Source: Cognaticolwellia sediminilitoris (lineage in GTDB: Bacteria > Pseudomonadota > Gammaproteobacteria > Enterobacterales > Alteromonadaceae). Taken from it: a stretch of 62,848 bases of DNA. The notes under the pieces were generated by a model, which saw nothing but the letters and a program-made list of their open reading frames with translations, did not search any database and had not been told where the DNA came from. Shown piece by piece: positions 37,569 to 46,765 of this stretch; the stretch's first letter is position 1, and each line of letters begins with the position of its first letter. A program made the position numbers and the translations under genes. The stretch spans positions 1 to 62,848 of the forward strand of contig NBOG01000001.1 in the NCBI GenBank assembly GCA_002104535.1, in the 5' to 3' direction.

Positions 37569-40018
37569 GGAAATTTATCCTACAACAAAAGCAGGCTTGG
37601 GCCAGTTTAAAAAAGAAACCGGGGTTTGTCTTAACTGTACTAATGACCATGGGGATTACTTTAGGCGCTTTATTGTGTGCTGTAACATTAAATTATCTGC
37701 TACTTGTTGAGCCTCTGCCTTACCCAGAACAAGAGCGTTTATTTGTTGCAGAACACGTACTTCTTGGCGCAGAAAAGGAATCTAAAGGTGTTGCATTTAC
37801 CTATCCAGGTTTAGTGCATCTGTACAAAAGCAAAGTAGCCTTCGAGCAAGCAGCAATGATGAGTTATGGCCAAGATGTCATCATCTCTCATAACAGCCAA
37901 CCTTTGGTAAATACCGCTTATGTGACACCTGAATTACATCAAATTTTGGCATCGCCAATGGCCATTGGTAGATTCTTTGAAGCCAGTGAAGCTATGGGTA
38001 CTAGTAATCCTGTTGCCATACTAAGTTACAGTACATGGCAAAAAGAGTTTAATGCAAGTAAAGATATCCTTGACCAAAAAATTAATTTAAGTGGTGTAAG
38101 TTATAGCATTGTTGGCGTATTAGCTGAAAATTTTGTTGAGCCTGAATTGGCTGAAACTGGCCGTGAAACACACGTTTGGATGCCATGGGATTATAATCAT
38201 ACGGGAGAAGGACAACGACAAAGTTTCGGCAACATCAGTGGCAACCTTAAATTTATCGGGCAGTTAAAGAATGGTATTAGTCAAAGTCAAGCTGAGCAAC
38301 TGTTAACCCCATTAGTGAGTGACCGTTGGCAAGAAGGCGTTATGGAAATTGATTTTTTCAAAGGCTGGTCTATTGATATACGTATTCGTTCAGTAAAAGA
38401 AGTTGTTATCGGTAAAAGTGAGTCGATTGCGATTATGCTATTGGCTGGTGTCGTTGGTTTAGTGTTAATTGCTTGCGCAAACATCTCTAACCTATTTATG
38501 TCACGCACTGCTGAAAAACAGCGCCAAATGGCGATTCAAGCGGCTATTGGCGCCACTAAAAAACATTTATTTAAAGCGATGTTTGCTGAAACTAGTTTAC
38601 TGATGTTTATGTCTATCATCATTGCCTTGATTCTAGCCAAAGTCGGTTTTTATATCATGCAACAGTACTTAGCTGAGGTATTACCTCGCGTTAATGAGTT
38701 GTCTTTCACCCCAATAACTTTTGGCAGCGCGATAATAGTTACTCTTATATTTGCTTTGTTTTTCGCTAAATTAAGTACACGTATGATTAACTACAGAGCA
38801 CTAAATACCACGTTACAAAGCAGTGGTAAAGGCAGTGGCTTGCAGGTTTCTAAAAAAACTCGTCAAGTATTAATTGCAAGTCAGGTTGCCTTAGCGACCG
38901 TACTGGTTTTTGCCAATTTCAGCTTACTAAAAGATGCAGTAAAAACCATCAATGCGCCGATAGGTTTTAACACTGAGAATATATCAACTTTGATCTTAAA
39001 TTTCTCTTCAACTAACTTTCCAACAAATGAAGAGTCAATACCCATTATGGCTGAAATAATGGAGAAACTGACCGCCTTACCTGAAGTTGAATCACTAAGT
39101 CAAGGAAGAACGCCTTTGGGTGGCTATAGTGTTAGAGCATTAACCAATGTGGCTAACAATGAAAGGTACACTCCTTACTTTAAAGGGGTAGATCATAAAT
39201 ACTTTGATATGATTGGGCAGCCATTGGTACAGGGAGATAACTTTACGCTAACACACCGTCGTGATGGTGTTAATGTCATGATTGTAAACCAAGCTTTTGC
39301 TAAACAATTAAAAGCTGATGGTGATGTTTTGGGGATGCAAATATCAACAGGTCGTCCCGAGCCATTTAAAGTAATCGCTATTGTCAAAGATATTTCGATT
39401 CCCGGCGTTACGGCAATTGACAATGACAATGTGACTGACGGCGTCCCAAGAGTATATATACCCAATAGGCTTGGCGGACAGTCTTTTATACTTAAGCTAA
39501 AATCAGGGCAGTCTGTGAGTCGCCAGCAACTGGCGAAATTGTTAGCTGAAGTAGATTCTAGATACTCTGTTTTTAGTTTCAATTCAGACGCTGAGATTCT
39601 GACTCGAAGCTTATTTGCTGAAATTACCACCGCAGTGACTACTGCCGTGTTAGCAAGCTTGGTCTTTTTACTTGCCGGCATAGGTTTATACGGTATTTTG
39701 AGTTACGGCACGCAACTTAGAAGATTTGAACTTGGTGCCCGCATGGCCATTGGTGCTAAACGTAAACACTTAATCTTATTAATTATTAGTGATAATAGTA
39801 AAGCTGTTTTAGCGGGATTTGTTGGTAGTATTCTCTTGTTTGCCATTGCCTATATTGGCTTAAGTGAATACATTCAGCCATTTTTGAACTGGCAAGTGTT
39901 ACCTATGGTCTTGGCAAGTTTAGTGTTAATAGTACTGGTGACCTTATTTGCCTGTTACTGGCCATTAAGACAATATATTAACCAGCCAGCGATCCATACG
40001 TTACGTGGCAGTGACTAA
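37565..40018 (+). CDS. FtsX/MacB-type ABC transporter permease, duplicated form
   Basis: Inner-membrane permease. 817 residues, twice a single MacB-type half. Each half has an N-terminal helix, a periplasmic MacB-like domain and three membrane helices. Half 1: helix about 20-45, domain 50-270, helices about 285-305, 335-365, 380-410. Half 2: helix about 435-455, domain 460-680, helices near 690-715, 740-765, 780-800. Conserved AAIGATKKHL and MAIGAKRKHL coupling loops are visible. With two halves in one chain it would pair with two copies of the ATPase as a monomer. Export substrate unknown, possibly a peptide or antimicrobial. Confidence 0.9.
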   Translation: MRKFILQQKQAWASLKKKPGFVLTVLMTMGITLGALLCAVTLNYLLLVEPLPYPEQERLFVAEHVLLGAEKESKGVAFTYPGLVHLYKSKVAFEQAAMMSYGQDVIISHNSQPLVNTAYVTPELHQILASPMAIGRFFEASEAMGTSNPVAILSYSTWQKEFNASKDILDQKINLSGVSYSIVGVLAENFVEPELAETGRETHVWMPWDYNHTGEGQRQSFGNISGNLKFIGQLKNGISQSQAEQLLTPLVSDRWQEGVMEIDFFKGWSIDIRIRSVKEVVIGKSESIAIMLLAGVVGLVLIACANISNLFMSRTAEKQRQMAIQAAIGATKKHLFKAMFAETSLLMFMSIIIALILAKVGFYIMQQYLAEVLPRVNELSFTPITFGSAIIVTLIFALFFAKLSTRMINYRALNTTLQSSGKGSGLQVSKKTRQVLIASQVALATVLVFANFSLLKDAVKTINAPIGFNTENISTLILNFSSTNFPTNEESIPIMAEIMEKLTALPEVESLSQGRTPLGGYSVRALTNVANNERYTPYFKGVDHKYFDMIGQPLVQGDNFTLTHRRDGVNVMIVNQAFAKQLKADGDVLGMQISTGRPEPFKVIAIVKDISIPGVTAIDNDNVTDGVPRVYIPNRLGGQSFILKLKSGQSVSRQQLAKLLAEVDSRYSVFSFNSDAEILTRSLFAEITTAVTTAVLASLVFLLAGIGLYGILSYGTQLRRFELGARMAIGAKRKHLILLIISDNSKAVLAGFVGSILLFAIAYIGLSEYIQPFLNWQVLPMVLASLVLIVLVTLFACYWPLRQYINQPAIHTLRGSD

Positions 40019-40087
40019 ACATGTAAATTGATGTCATTTAAAAGTGGCTTAATAAAGAACTGATATAATAAGTTTAGATTTATAAAT

Positions 40088-40109
40088 GGTGGGATTTATC
40101 CCACCTTTT
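40088..40109 (+). terminator. Terminator of the efflux operon
   Basis: GGTGGGAT and ATCCCACC form an eight-pair stem with a very short loop, followed by TTTTC. It lies about 70 bases after the permease stop and separates it from the second ATPase gene. Confidence 0.75.
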
Positions 40110-40258
40110 CTATTCTTTATCATGGCGATTTACTATTACCATTTATTATGACGATAATATGACTTGAATCATTTAGGTTGAGTTATCAAACCATTTGTTC
40201 AATTAATTTTTTCTTGAATGATATACCACAAGACAAACTAAAGGGATCAACAGTTTTA

Positions 40259-40948
40259 ATGACACAGCCGATAATTAAAGTTCAGCAGTTAGACAAAATA
40301 TTCAGCACAGATGACATGCTAACTTACGCACTACAAGGCATAGACCTTGAAATTCAACAAGGTGAATATCTCTCAATTTCAGGTCCTTCTGGTTGTGGAA
40401 AGTCTACTTTGTTATCAATTATGGGCCTGCTCGATTTCCCGACAAACGGTAAATTATTCTTCGAAGGTGCCGATGTTACAAAGCTAAGCCTTGAACAGGC
40501 CGCCACTATTAGAAATGAAAAAATAGGGTTTATTTTTCAACAATTTAACTTGATAGATGACTTAAATGTGTATGATAACATTGCCCTGCCATTAAGGTAT
40601 GCTGAGCAGCCCCTAAATAAAAAGTTCATCAAAGAGAAAGTCGACCATTATTTGGATCTTGTCGGTATGTCATCATTATATACACGCAAACCTACACAAC
40701 TTTCTGGCGGCCAACAACAGCGTATTGCAATAGCACGTGCTCTTGTCGCTGACCCATCTGTTTTATTAGTCGATGAGCCCACTGGAAATCTAGATTCAAA
40801 AAGTAGCGACCAAATAATGGCAATGCTTGAAGTGTTAAATATTCAAGGTACAACGCTTTGTGTTGTTACGCATGACATTAGATATGCTGAAATGGCAAAG
40901 CGTAAAATTTACCTGCTCGATGGGCAAATATTAGGTCAACGTAATTAG
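40259..40948 (+). CDS. Second MacB/LolD-type ABC ATPase, no permease partner
   Basis: 229 residues with Walker [12 protein letters not shown], signature [15 protein letters not shown], Walker [13 protein letters not shown] and H-loop VTHD. About two thirds of residues are shared by eye with the ATPase at 36864. The ATG at 40259 is chosen since it lines up with the paralogue, with AAGGGA 12 bases upstream; the extra 26 codons from a TTG at 40178 look non-coding. It lies beyond the terminator at 40088 and has no permease after it, so it may be an alternative ATPase for the 37565 permease or a leftover of a duplicated operon. Confidence 0.85.
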   Translation: MTQPIIKVQQLDKIFSTDDMLTYALQGIDLEIQQGEYLSISGPSGCGKSTLLSIMGLLDFPTNGKLFFEGADVTKLSLEQAATIRNEKIGFIFQQFNLIDDLNVYDNIALPLRYAEQPLNKKFIKEKVDHYLDLVGMSSLYTRKPTQLSGGQQQRIAIARALVADPSVLLVDEPTGNLDSKSSDQIMAMLEVLNIQGTTLCVVTHDIRYAEMAKRKIYLLDGQILGQRN

Positions 40949-40975
40949 TCAAAATAGGTGAGTGATTTAAATCAT

Positions 40976-41158
40976 TTAAAAGTTTATCAAAGTAATAAGA
41001 GTTAATACCGTGAGCACGACCAATACGGTGTAACAGAAAGATACTCGAAAGTTCTTAGTTTTATTCTCTTTACTAAATAATGCAACAATAGCGCCGAAGA
41101 GCAAGCCTACCATCACAGCTAATATCACTGAAAATGTAAATATAAAGAGATATTCCAT
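40976..41158 (-). CDS. Small two-helix membrane protein
   Basis: 60 residues, family not recognised. Two hydrophobic helices at about 3-27 and 40-59 flank a basic loop (SKENKTKNFR). The start has a strong AAGGAAGG ribosome binding site six to ten bases upstream, and the overall hydrophobic pattern is consistent with a real gene. Lies tail to tail with the ATPase gene. Confidence 0.6.
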   Translation of the reverse strand: MEYLFIFTFSVILAVMVGLLFGAIVALFSKENKTKNFRVSFCYTVLVVLTVLTLITLINF

Positions 41159-41264
41159 TGCCCTTCCTTTTGTCTAATAAACTTTACTTATTAAAAAATT
41201 AATCAAGTACTATAGACAATAAAGTATGCCCATCATCAATTTTCCAATGTAAAACTCAGGCGAG

Positions 41265-41768
41265 CTAATATTCGTCATCAACATGGCCAATAACTTTATT
41301 AGCGATTGAATATGAAAACCCTTTAGAAATTAAATGCCGTAATGCTTTTTGTTTTAACTTTAAATCTTCAATGGGCTCATCGCCAAATTTTCTTTGCTTT
41401 AATATTAATGCTTTTTCAAAATAATCTTCATCCGTTGTTTCTAAGGTACTGACACATTCATTTATGGTTTGCGATGAAAACCCTTTTGCATATAATTTTT
41501 CTTTAATTTTGTTGGGGCCTATATTTTTTTCTGAAAAACTCATGGTTAATCGCTTTGCATAACGAACATCATTCACAATATCTCGTTCTATAAGATAAGC
41601 TAAGGCCGGTTCATTAAACTGAGTATCATCCTTAAATAGCAGGTTTGCTTTTTGCAATAACACTTTCGCTGAGTAATCACCATAGCGTTCAATCATCCAC
41701 AGCATATACGACTTCACACGTTCATAAGATATAACTTGCGGCTTAGCATCTTGCTTTTTTTTATACAT
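41265..41768 (-). CDS. recX: Regulatory protein RecX
   Basis: Small all-helical protein that modulates RecA filaments. 167 residues with the three tandem three-helix RecX units, seen in YLIERDIVNDVRYAKRLTMS, IKEKLYAKGFSSQTINECV and ALRHLISKGFSYSIANKVI. RecX usually lies next to recA, but no recA is in this window, so this may be an unlinked recX. No LexA-like operator was seen upstream. It is separated from pgm by a terminator belonging to pgm. Confidence 0.85.
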   Translation of the reverse strand: MYKKKQDAKPQVISYERVKSYMLWMIERYGDYSAKVLLQKANLLFKDDTQFNEPALAYLIERDIVNDVRYAKRLTMSFSEKNIGPNKIKEKLYAKGFSSQTINECVSTLETTDEDYFEKALILKQRKFGDEPIEDLKLKQKALRHLISKGFSYSIANKVIGHVDDEY

Positions 41769-41819
41769 AAGAATGGTGATCCTTAATGCTGTCGTATCGG
41801 TTATTTTTTATAAACTAAA

Positions 41820-41842
41820 AAGGTGCCATTGGGCACCTTAAG
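41820..41842 (-). terminator. Terminator of pgm
   Basis: AAGGTGCC with GGCACCTT, eight pairs and a four-base loop, followed on the minus strand by TTTTTAG. It lies about 45 bases beyond the pgm stop. Between them (41857-41880) is AACTGATAGCTTGAAAC, which resembles the end of the MITE-like repeats at 8997 and 62603. Confidence 0.85.
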
Positions 41843-41886
41843 GATGTTGGATCATTTAACTGATAGCTTGAAACTAATAACTTTAC

Positions 41887-43533
41887 CTACAAGCCAGCAG
41901 CAACAAATGCTGCACTAACAAGCTTTTGTGCATCACTTATAATCAGCTGCAAGTGTGCATCGTCAATAAAGCTTTCAGCGTAAATTTTATAAATATCTTC
42001 TGTGCCTGACGGACGAGCAGCAAACCAACCGTTTTCAGTGCACACTTTAATGCCACCTATTGCAGCATTGTTACCAGGAGCATGCGACAGTATTTGGGTG
42101 ATTTTTTCACCTGCAAGCATATCCGTAGTAATTGCTGCCGGTGTTAAAGAAGTAAGCACCTGCTTTTGCTGCAAGTTAGCTACAGCTTCAACTCGGCCAT
42201 AACAAGGCTCACCTAATTGTGCTGCAAGCTCTTGATACAACTGATATGGGTCTTTACCGGTAACCGCTAACATTTCAGCGGCTAAAAGTGTCATCACAAA
42301 TCCGTCTTTATCTGTCGTCCAGCAACTGCCATCTTTTGCGATAAATGTCGCACCAGCGCTTTCTTCACCGCCAAAGGCGTAACTTGAGTCATGTAAGCCA
42401 TCAACAAACCATTTAAATCCAACCGGCACTTCAGAAAGTGGTCGGTCAATTAATTTAGCAACACGGTCGATTAACGAACTAGAGACTAATGTTTTGCCAA
42501 TTTTACAGGTCGCTGGCCAATTTCTATGGGTCATTAAATAATGAATAGAAACAGCTAAATAATGGTTAGGATTCATCAACCCACCGGTTTTGGTAACAAT
42601 TCCGTGACGGTCAAAGTCAGGATCATTGCCAACGGCAATATCAAACTTATCTTTTAAGGCAATTAAACCAGCCATGGCATAAGGTGATGAGCAATCCATG
42701 CGTATTTTGCCATCTTTATCTAATGGCATAAACGCAAAACTGGCGTCAACTACAGGGTTAACCACCTCAAGATTAAGACCATATTTTTTAGCAATTACTG
42801 GCCAGTAATGAATACCCGAGCCGCCCAGTGGATCAACACCAATATGGATACCTGCTTTTGCAATCGCTTCCATGTCAATTACTTGGCTAAGTTCGTCGAC
42901 ATAAAAACTGATAAAATCTTCACGTGTTAATAACGAAGACTGTAATGCGTGAGTGAAATCTATACGCTTAACGTCAACTAATTTACCGGCAATGATATCG
43001 TTAGCTCGTTGTTCAATAACTTTAGTTATTTCACCTTCAGCCGGCCCACCATGAGGAGGATTATATTTAATGCCGCCATCTGTTGGTGGATTATGAGAAG
43101 GAGTAATGATCAAACCATCAGCTTGTGTAGATTGGCTTTTGTTATGTGCGATTATCAAACGAGAAATTACCGGCGTCGGGGTAAACCCTTCATCAGCTTG
43201 AATCACGACAGGAATATTATTAGCAATTAATACCGCGATAGCAGAGGCAAAAGCAGGTTCAGATAACGCATGCGTGTCTTTACCTAAATACAAGGGCCCT
43301 TTAAAACCTTGAGCAAGACGGTATTCTGCAACAGCCTGGCAAATAGCTTCAATATGATGCTGATTAAAACTTAGCTTACTGGCATTTCCACGATGCCCGG
43401 AAGTACCAAAACTAACCTTTTGTTCAGCAATAGTAATATCTGGAGCCTGTAAAAAATAATCACTCACCAAACGTCCAATATTAATTCTGTCTTGTGGTCT
43501 TACTGGTTTGCCTGCATGTTGATGAATTGTCAT
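41887..43533 (-). CDS. pgm: Phosphoglucomutase (alpha-D-glucose 1,6-bisphosphate dependent)
   Basis: Interconverts glucose 1- and 6-phosphate. 548 residues, as in E. coli (546). The phosphoserine loop reads ITPSHNPPTDGGIKYNPPHGG in two parts (TPSHNP near 145, GGIKYNPPHGG), the metal loop is NDPDFDRHG near 300, the sugar loop GGEESAG near 389, and the phosphate-binding loop RPSGTEDIYKIY near 515. Lies just downstream of seqA on the same strand, an arrangement kept from E. coli. Confidence 0.97.
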   Translation of the reverse strand: MTIHQHAGKPVRPQDRINIGRLVSDYFLQAPDITIAEQKVSFGTSGHRGNASKLSFNQHHIEAICQAVAEYRLAQGFKGPLYLGKDTHALSEPAFASAIAVLIANNIPVVIQADEGFTPTPVISRLIIAHNKSQSTQADGLIITPSHNPPTDGGIKYNPPHGGPAEGEITKVIEQRANDIIAGKLVDVKRIDFTHALQSSLLTREDFISFYVDELSQVIDMEAIAKAGIHIGVDPLGGSGIHYWPVIAKKYGLNLEVVNPVVDASFAFMPLDKDGKIRMDCSSPYAMAGLIALKDKFDIAVGNDPDFDRHGIVTKTGGLMNPNHYLAVSIHYLMTHRNWPATCKIGKTLVSSSLIDRVAKLIDRPLSEVPVGFKWFVDGLHDSSYAFGGEESAGATFIAKDGSCWTTDKDGFVMTLLAAEMLAVTGKDPYQLYQELAAQLGEPCYGRVEAVANLQQKQVLTSLTPAAITTDMLAGEKITQILSHAPGNNAAIGGIKVCTENGWFAARPSGTEDIYKIYAESFIDDAHLQLIISDAQKLVSAAFVAAGL

Positions 43534-43623
43534 TTATATTCCTTGTCCTTAAACTTAGTCATACGCTTAGTAAATATTAACTTATATTCTTTAATTTACT
43601 CTCTTTAACTTATTCTCTTTAAA

Positions 43624-44181
43624 TTATAGTAAGTCGCGAATATTTTCTACATCTTGCTCATCGTAACCTAATGCTCGACTCACTTCAGTCAACATCATTT
43701 TTTTACGGGTAGTATTAGAGTTAGTGATCACCCAAAACGGGCTATCAGGTATCTGGCGCGGTTTAGTGCTGCTGCCACTTTCTGCTAACGCTGCTTCGCT
43801 GCCAGCAAAATATAAACGATCACGACCTCGTATCTGGCAAACGGTCGAAAAGTGTTGCCCATGTACTCGGTATAATGCAGCTAAAATCAATAAGAATCGA
43901 CCTACAGCGCCGCGCTGCATAGCTAACTCTTCTTTGTTAATGTAATTAAATACAGAGCCATTTGCATCAACCACCTCTGTCGGTAATGGTTGCTCAACTG
44001 GCGCTTGTTTCACTTCTTCTTTCTCAACCGCTTGGGGTTCAGTAACGGTTTTAACCTCAACATTGTTGTCATTTGGTATTTGTATTAAACGACGTAAAAT
44101 CGACGATGCGCTTTCGCCGATATACTGGGTATTTGACGCAATGTACTGATAAAGCTCTTCATCTATTTCGATGTTTTTCAT
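43624..44181 (-). CDS. seqA: Replication initiation negative modulator SeqA
   Basis: Binds hemimethylated GATC after replication and sequesters oriC. 185 residues from the chosen start. N-terminal oligomerisation domain [16 protein letters not shown] (1-35), a variable linker rich in E/V/P (about 40-75), and the DNA-binding domain at about 85-185 with [21 protein letters not shown] reading as in E. coli. The start at 44181 is chosen over an upstream ATG because it fits the family start [10 protein letters not shown]. Implies Dam methylation in this organism. Confidence 0.95.
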   Translation of the reverse strand: MKNIEIDEELYQYIASNTQYIGESASSILRRLIQIPNDNNVEVKTVTEPQAVEKEEVKQAPVEQPLPTEVVDANGSVFNYINKEELAMQRGAVGRFLLILAALYRVHGQHFSTVCQIRGRDRLYFAGSEAALAESGSSTKPRQIPDSPFWVITNSNTTRKKMMLTEVSRALGYDEQDVENIRDLL

Positions 44182-44476
44182 TGATGACCCTAGGAAAATT
44201 ATTATAGATCGCGGCAAGATTATACTTACGTTAATCACAAGTCTCTATAGTGGATCACCAAATGAAGATATTTTTTTTCAAATAATGCCTTAACGACTCA
44301 TTTTGGCTACGCTGAATAAGTAAATTAATTTTGACTGAATGAGCTGATTAGTTTTTATACTTTCTAAGTTTAGCGCTACTTTTCATAGGTGCTTGTAACT
44401 ATAATTTATTGCAACAACTGTTAAAAACGAGGACAATTCTGCCCTGAAATAACTATGCACTTTAAAAGAGAGCGTT

Positions 44477-45247
44477 ATGGCGAAGCTACTTAACTACCAA
44501 CAACTCGGCACCGGTAAAGACATCGTAATTATTCATGGCTTATTCGGTCGTTTAGAAAACCTTAATATGGTCGCTAAAGTTTTGTCAGAAAATTACCGAG
44601 TTACCAGTGTTGATGTTCGTAACCATGGTGATTCATTTCACGACAGTGTTATGGACTATCCAACCATGGCCCAAGACGTTTTAAACGTCATGCAGCACCT
44701 AGATATTGAAAACGCCATTGTGCTGGGACATTCAATGGGCGGTAAAATCGCTATGCAATTAGCCTTAACAGCACCTGAAAAAGTAACAAAACTCATTATC
44801 GCGGATATTGCCCCCGTTGAATATCCAGCTCATCACAAAGAAATAATTTCTGGTTTAAAAGCTATTGACTTAACAGCGGTAAAACAGCGTAAAGATGCCG
44901 ACAAGCAACTTTCACAATACGTTGACAATGTTGGGGTTAGACAATTTTTGTTGGGTAACTTAACCAGTAAAGAAGGCGTTTACAGCTTTAAATGTAATAT
45001 TGACAATATTGAAAAAAATTACCCAAACATTATGAAAACCTACCAAGGTAGCCATACTTACAATGGGCCAACGTTATTCATTAAAGGCGCAAATTCAGAT
45101 TATATTTTGCCCGAACATCGCGATGAAATATTACGTTTATTCCCCGCCAGCAAGGCTCGAATTATTCAAGGTGCAGGACATTGGTTGCATGCTGAAAAGA
45201 CCAGCGCTTTTAATCGCAGCGTGGAAAGTTTTTTAAATGCTAATTGA
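44477..45247 (+). CDS. ybfF: Esterase YbfF
   Basis: Alpha/beta hydrolase with activity on short acyl-CoA and esters in E. coli. 256 residues. Oxyanion region IHGLFG near 19-24, nucleophile Ser86 in VLGHSMGGK, the acid probably in GANSDYI near 205, and His in GAGHWLH near 235. Divergent from seqA, with a 300-base shared promoter region. Confidence 0.92.
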   Translation: MAKLLNYQQLGTGKDIVIIHGLFGRLENLNMVAKVLSENYRVTSVDVRNHGDSFHDSVMDYPTMAQDVLNVMQHLDIENAIVLGHSMGGKIAMQLALTAPEKVTKLIIADIAPVEYPAHHKEIISGLKAIDLTAVKQRKDADKQLSQYVDNVGVRQFLLGNLTSKEGVYSFKCNIDNIEKNYPNIMKTYQGSHTYNGPTLFIKGANSDYILPEHRDEILRLFPASKARIIQGAGHWLHAEKTSAFNRSVESFLNAN

Positions 45248-45430
45248 TCTAGTTCAGGTTTTGATACGCTAAAATCTTTATAATTAAGACACAAACTTAG
45301 GCTGACACATTGACTGACAGGCACGGTAGTTATGGATTATTACCCGAAAAGTTGCCACTTATGTTACAAAATTAATGTGTTTAAAAGCAGCGGTATGCTA
45401 TAGTGCGCCCTGAAAAATTTAGGGTTGATT

Positions 45431-45652
45431 ATGATTGCTGAACACTTCGAGTTAATTGAAACCATCGGGCTGAATTTATTTTTTGCTTTTATCTTTATTT
45501 TCATTGGGTTGTCTATCCATGATGTGATGAAGAAAAACGATGTTCCGAAGATGGGCAGGTTCGTGGTTTATTTTGTATTATTTTTAGGGTGTGCCGGTTT
45601 TATCGCAAAAGGCATCATTCAGTTTGTTTGGGAAAGCCAAGGCGTTGGCTAA
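45431..45652 (+). CDS. DUF2788 small membrane protein
   Basis: 73 residues from ATG 45431, which has AGGG eight bases upstream; the frame also opens with a TTG six bases earlier, which is less likely. Two membrane helices at about 10-32 and 48-68. Family of unknown function, found next to ybfE/fldA in several marine gammaproteobacteria. It ends 12 bases before ybfE and is likely co-transcribed. Confidence 0.82.
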   Translation: MIAEHFELIETIGLNLFFAFIFIFIGLSIHDVMKKNDVPKMGRFVVYFVLFLGCAGFIAKGIIQFVWESQGVG

Positions 45653-45664
45653 GTAAATAATAAA

Positions 45665-45955
45665 ATGGCAAAAGAAGTAGCAGATTTAACAACCATTGAC
45701 TTATTTAGCGATGAAAAACGTCCGGGGCGTCCGAAAACGAACCCTCATTCTCGCAGCGTGCAAGTAAAAATAAACAAGCGTAATCAAGTCAAACGCGATA
45801 AGAACAATGGTTTAAAGCGTGTAGAGTTTAAGTTGCACACCAGCGTATTTGAACGCCTAGACGCTTTAGCAAAAGATAAGGGTATCAGTCGAAGTGAGTT
45901 AATAGAATTATTATTAGTTCAATCGCTTGATGCCAACGATATTAAAGTTAAGTAG
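45665..45955 (+). CDS. ybfE: Ribbon-helix-helix protein YbfE (LexA-regulated in E. coli)
   Basis: 96 residues, strongly basic, with RPGRPKTNPHS (an AT-hook-like patch) near 14-24 and a ribbon-helix-helix-like C-terminal part, RVEFKLHTSVFERLDALAKDKG then SRSELIELLLVQSL (about 53-91). In E. coli ybfE is a LexA target, but no LexA-like box is visible upstream of this unit. Fourteen to nineteen bases separate it from fldA, so a shared transcript is likely. Confidence 0.88.
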   Translation: MAKEVADLTTIDLFSDEKRPGRPKTNPHSRSVQVKINKRNQVKRDKNNGLKRVEFKLHTSVFERLDALAKDKGISRSELIELLLVQSLDANDIKVK

Positions 45956-45974
45956 ATATAAAAAGGTTAGATTG

Positions 45975-46502
45975 ATGGCAATTGTAGGTTTATTTTTCGG
46001 AAGTGATACTGGTAACACCGAAGCCGTAGGCAAAATGATCCAAAAGAAATTGGGTAAAAAGCTTGTCGACGTTAAAGATATCGCAAAAAGTACCAAAGAA
46101 GAAATCGCCGAGTTTGATTTATTAATCTTAGGCATTCCTACTTGGTATTACGGTGAAAACCAATGTGACTGGGATGACTTCTTACCTGAATTAGAAGAAA
46201 TTGACTTCACAGATAAACTCGTTGCTATTTTCGGCCTAGGTGATCAAGAAGATTACGCTGAATACTTCTGTGATGCTATGGAACCCTTGCGTGATATCGT
46301 TGAATCAAAAGGCGCTATTATTGTCGGTAACTGGCCAACAGAAGGTTATGAATTTGAAGCATCTAAAGGCTTAGTTGATGAAAATACCTTTATCGGATTA
46401 TGTGTTGATGAAGACCGTCAACCAGAATTAACTGAAGCGCGTGTTGATGCTTGGGTTAAACAAATTTATGACGAACTTTGTTTAGCAGAGTTGGAAGACT
46501 AA
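45975..46502 (+). CDS. fldA: Flavodoxin FldA
   Basis: FMN-binding electron carrier for reductive reactions such as biotin synthase, pyruvate formate-lyase activation and methionine synthase. 175 residues from ATG 45975, which has AAAGG ten bases before it. The FMN phosphate loop GSDTGNTEAV (near 9-18) and the flavin-stacking regions PTWYYGENQCDWDDF (near 55-69) and GLGDQEDYAEYFCDA (near 90-104) are typical of long-chain flavodoxins. Starts at M17 of the longer frame, which runs into ybfE and is not coding there. Confidence 0.96.
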   Translation: MAIVGLFFGSDTGNTEAVGKMIQKKLGKKLVDVKDIAKSTKEEIAEFDLLILGIPTWYYGENQCDWDDFLPELEEIDFTDKLVAIFGLGDQEDYAEYFCDAMEPLRDIVESKGAIIVGNWPTEGYEFEASKGLVDENTFIGLCVDEDRQPELTEARVDAWVKQIYDELCLAELED

Positions 46503-46530
46503 GCTTTCGGCTATCAAGCTAACTAAATCA

Positions 46531-46554
46531 AGCCAGCAATAAGCTGGCTTTTTT
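46531..46554 (+). terminator. Terminator of fldA
   Basis: AGCCAGC and GCTGGCT make a seven-pair stem around five bases, followed by six Ts. About 30 bases after the fldA stop, closing the ybfE-fldA transcript. Confidence 0.9.
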
Positions 46555-46727
46555 GTGACTAAAATAAAAAATCTTGATGTATACTGATTAGGCTATTTTT
46601 AGGCTAACGTTAACCTGCCTTTAATGAATTAACGTCAATATTCTCGCCATGTAACCTCACCATATTGTCCTGTGAGAAAAATATAGAAAGACATGGTGTG
46701 AATGTATGTTTGGTGAATTTTCAATCA

Positions 46728-46755
46728 CACTAAGCTGCAAAATAACAGCTTAGTG
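46728..46755. terminator. Hairpin after the S9 peptidase gene
   Basis: CACTAAGCTG and CAGCTTAGTG form a ten-pair stem with an eight-base loop, just beyond the peptidase stop. T tracts are weak on both strands, so termination is plausible but not sure. Confidence 0.5.
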
Positions 46756-46765
46756 CTCATCAAGC

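Noticed and set aside
39193-39681. 162-residue minus-strand frame
   Set aside because: Antisense to the permease gene, low-complexity Ser/Thr-rich product, no ribosome binding site.
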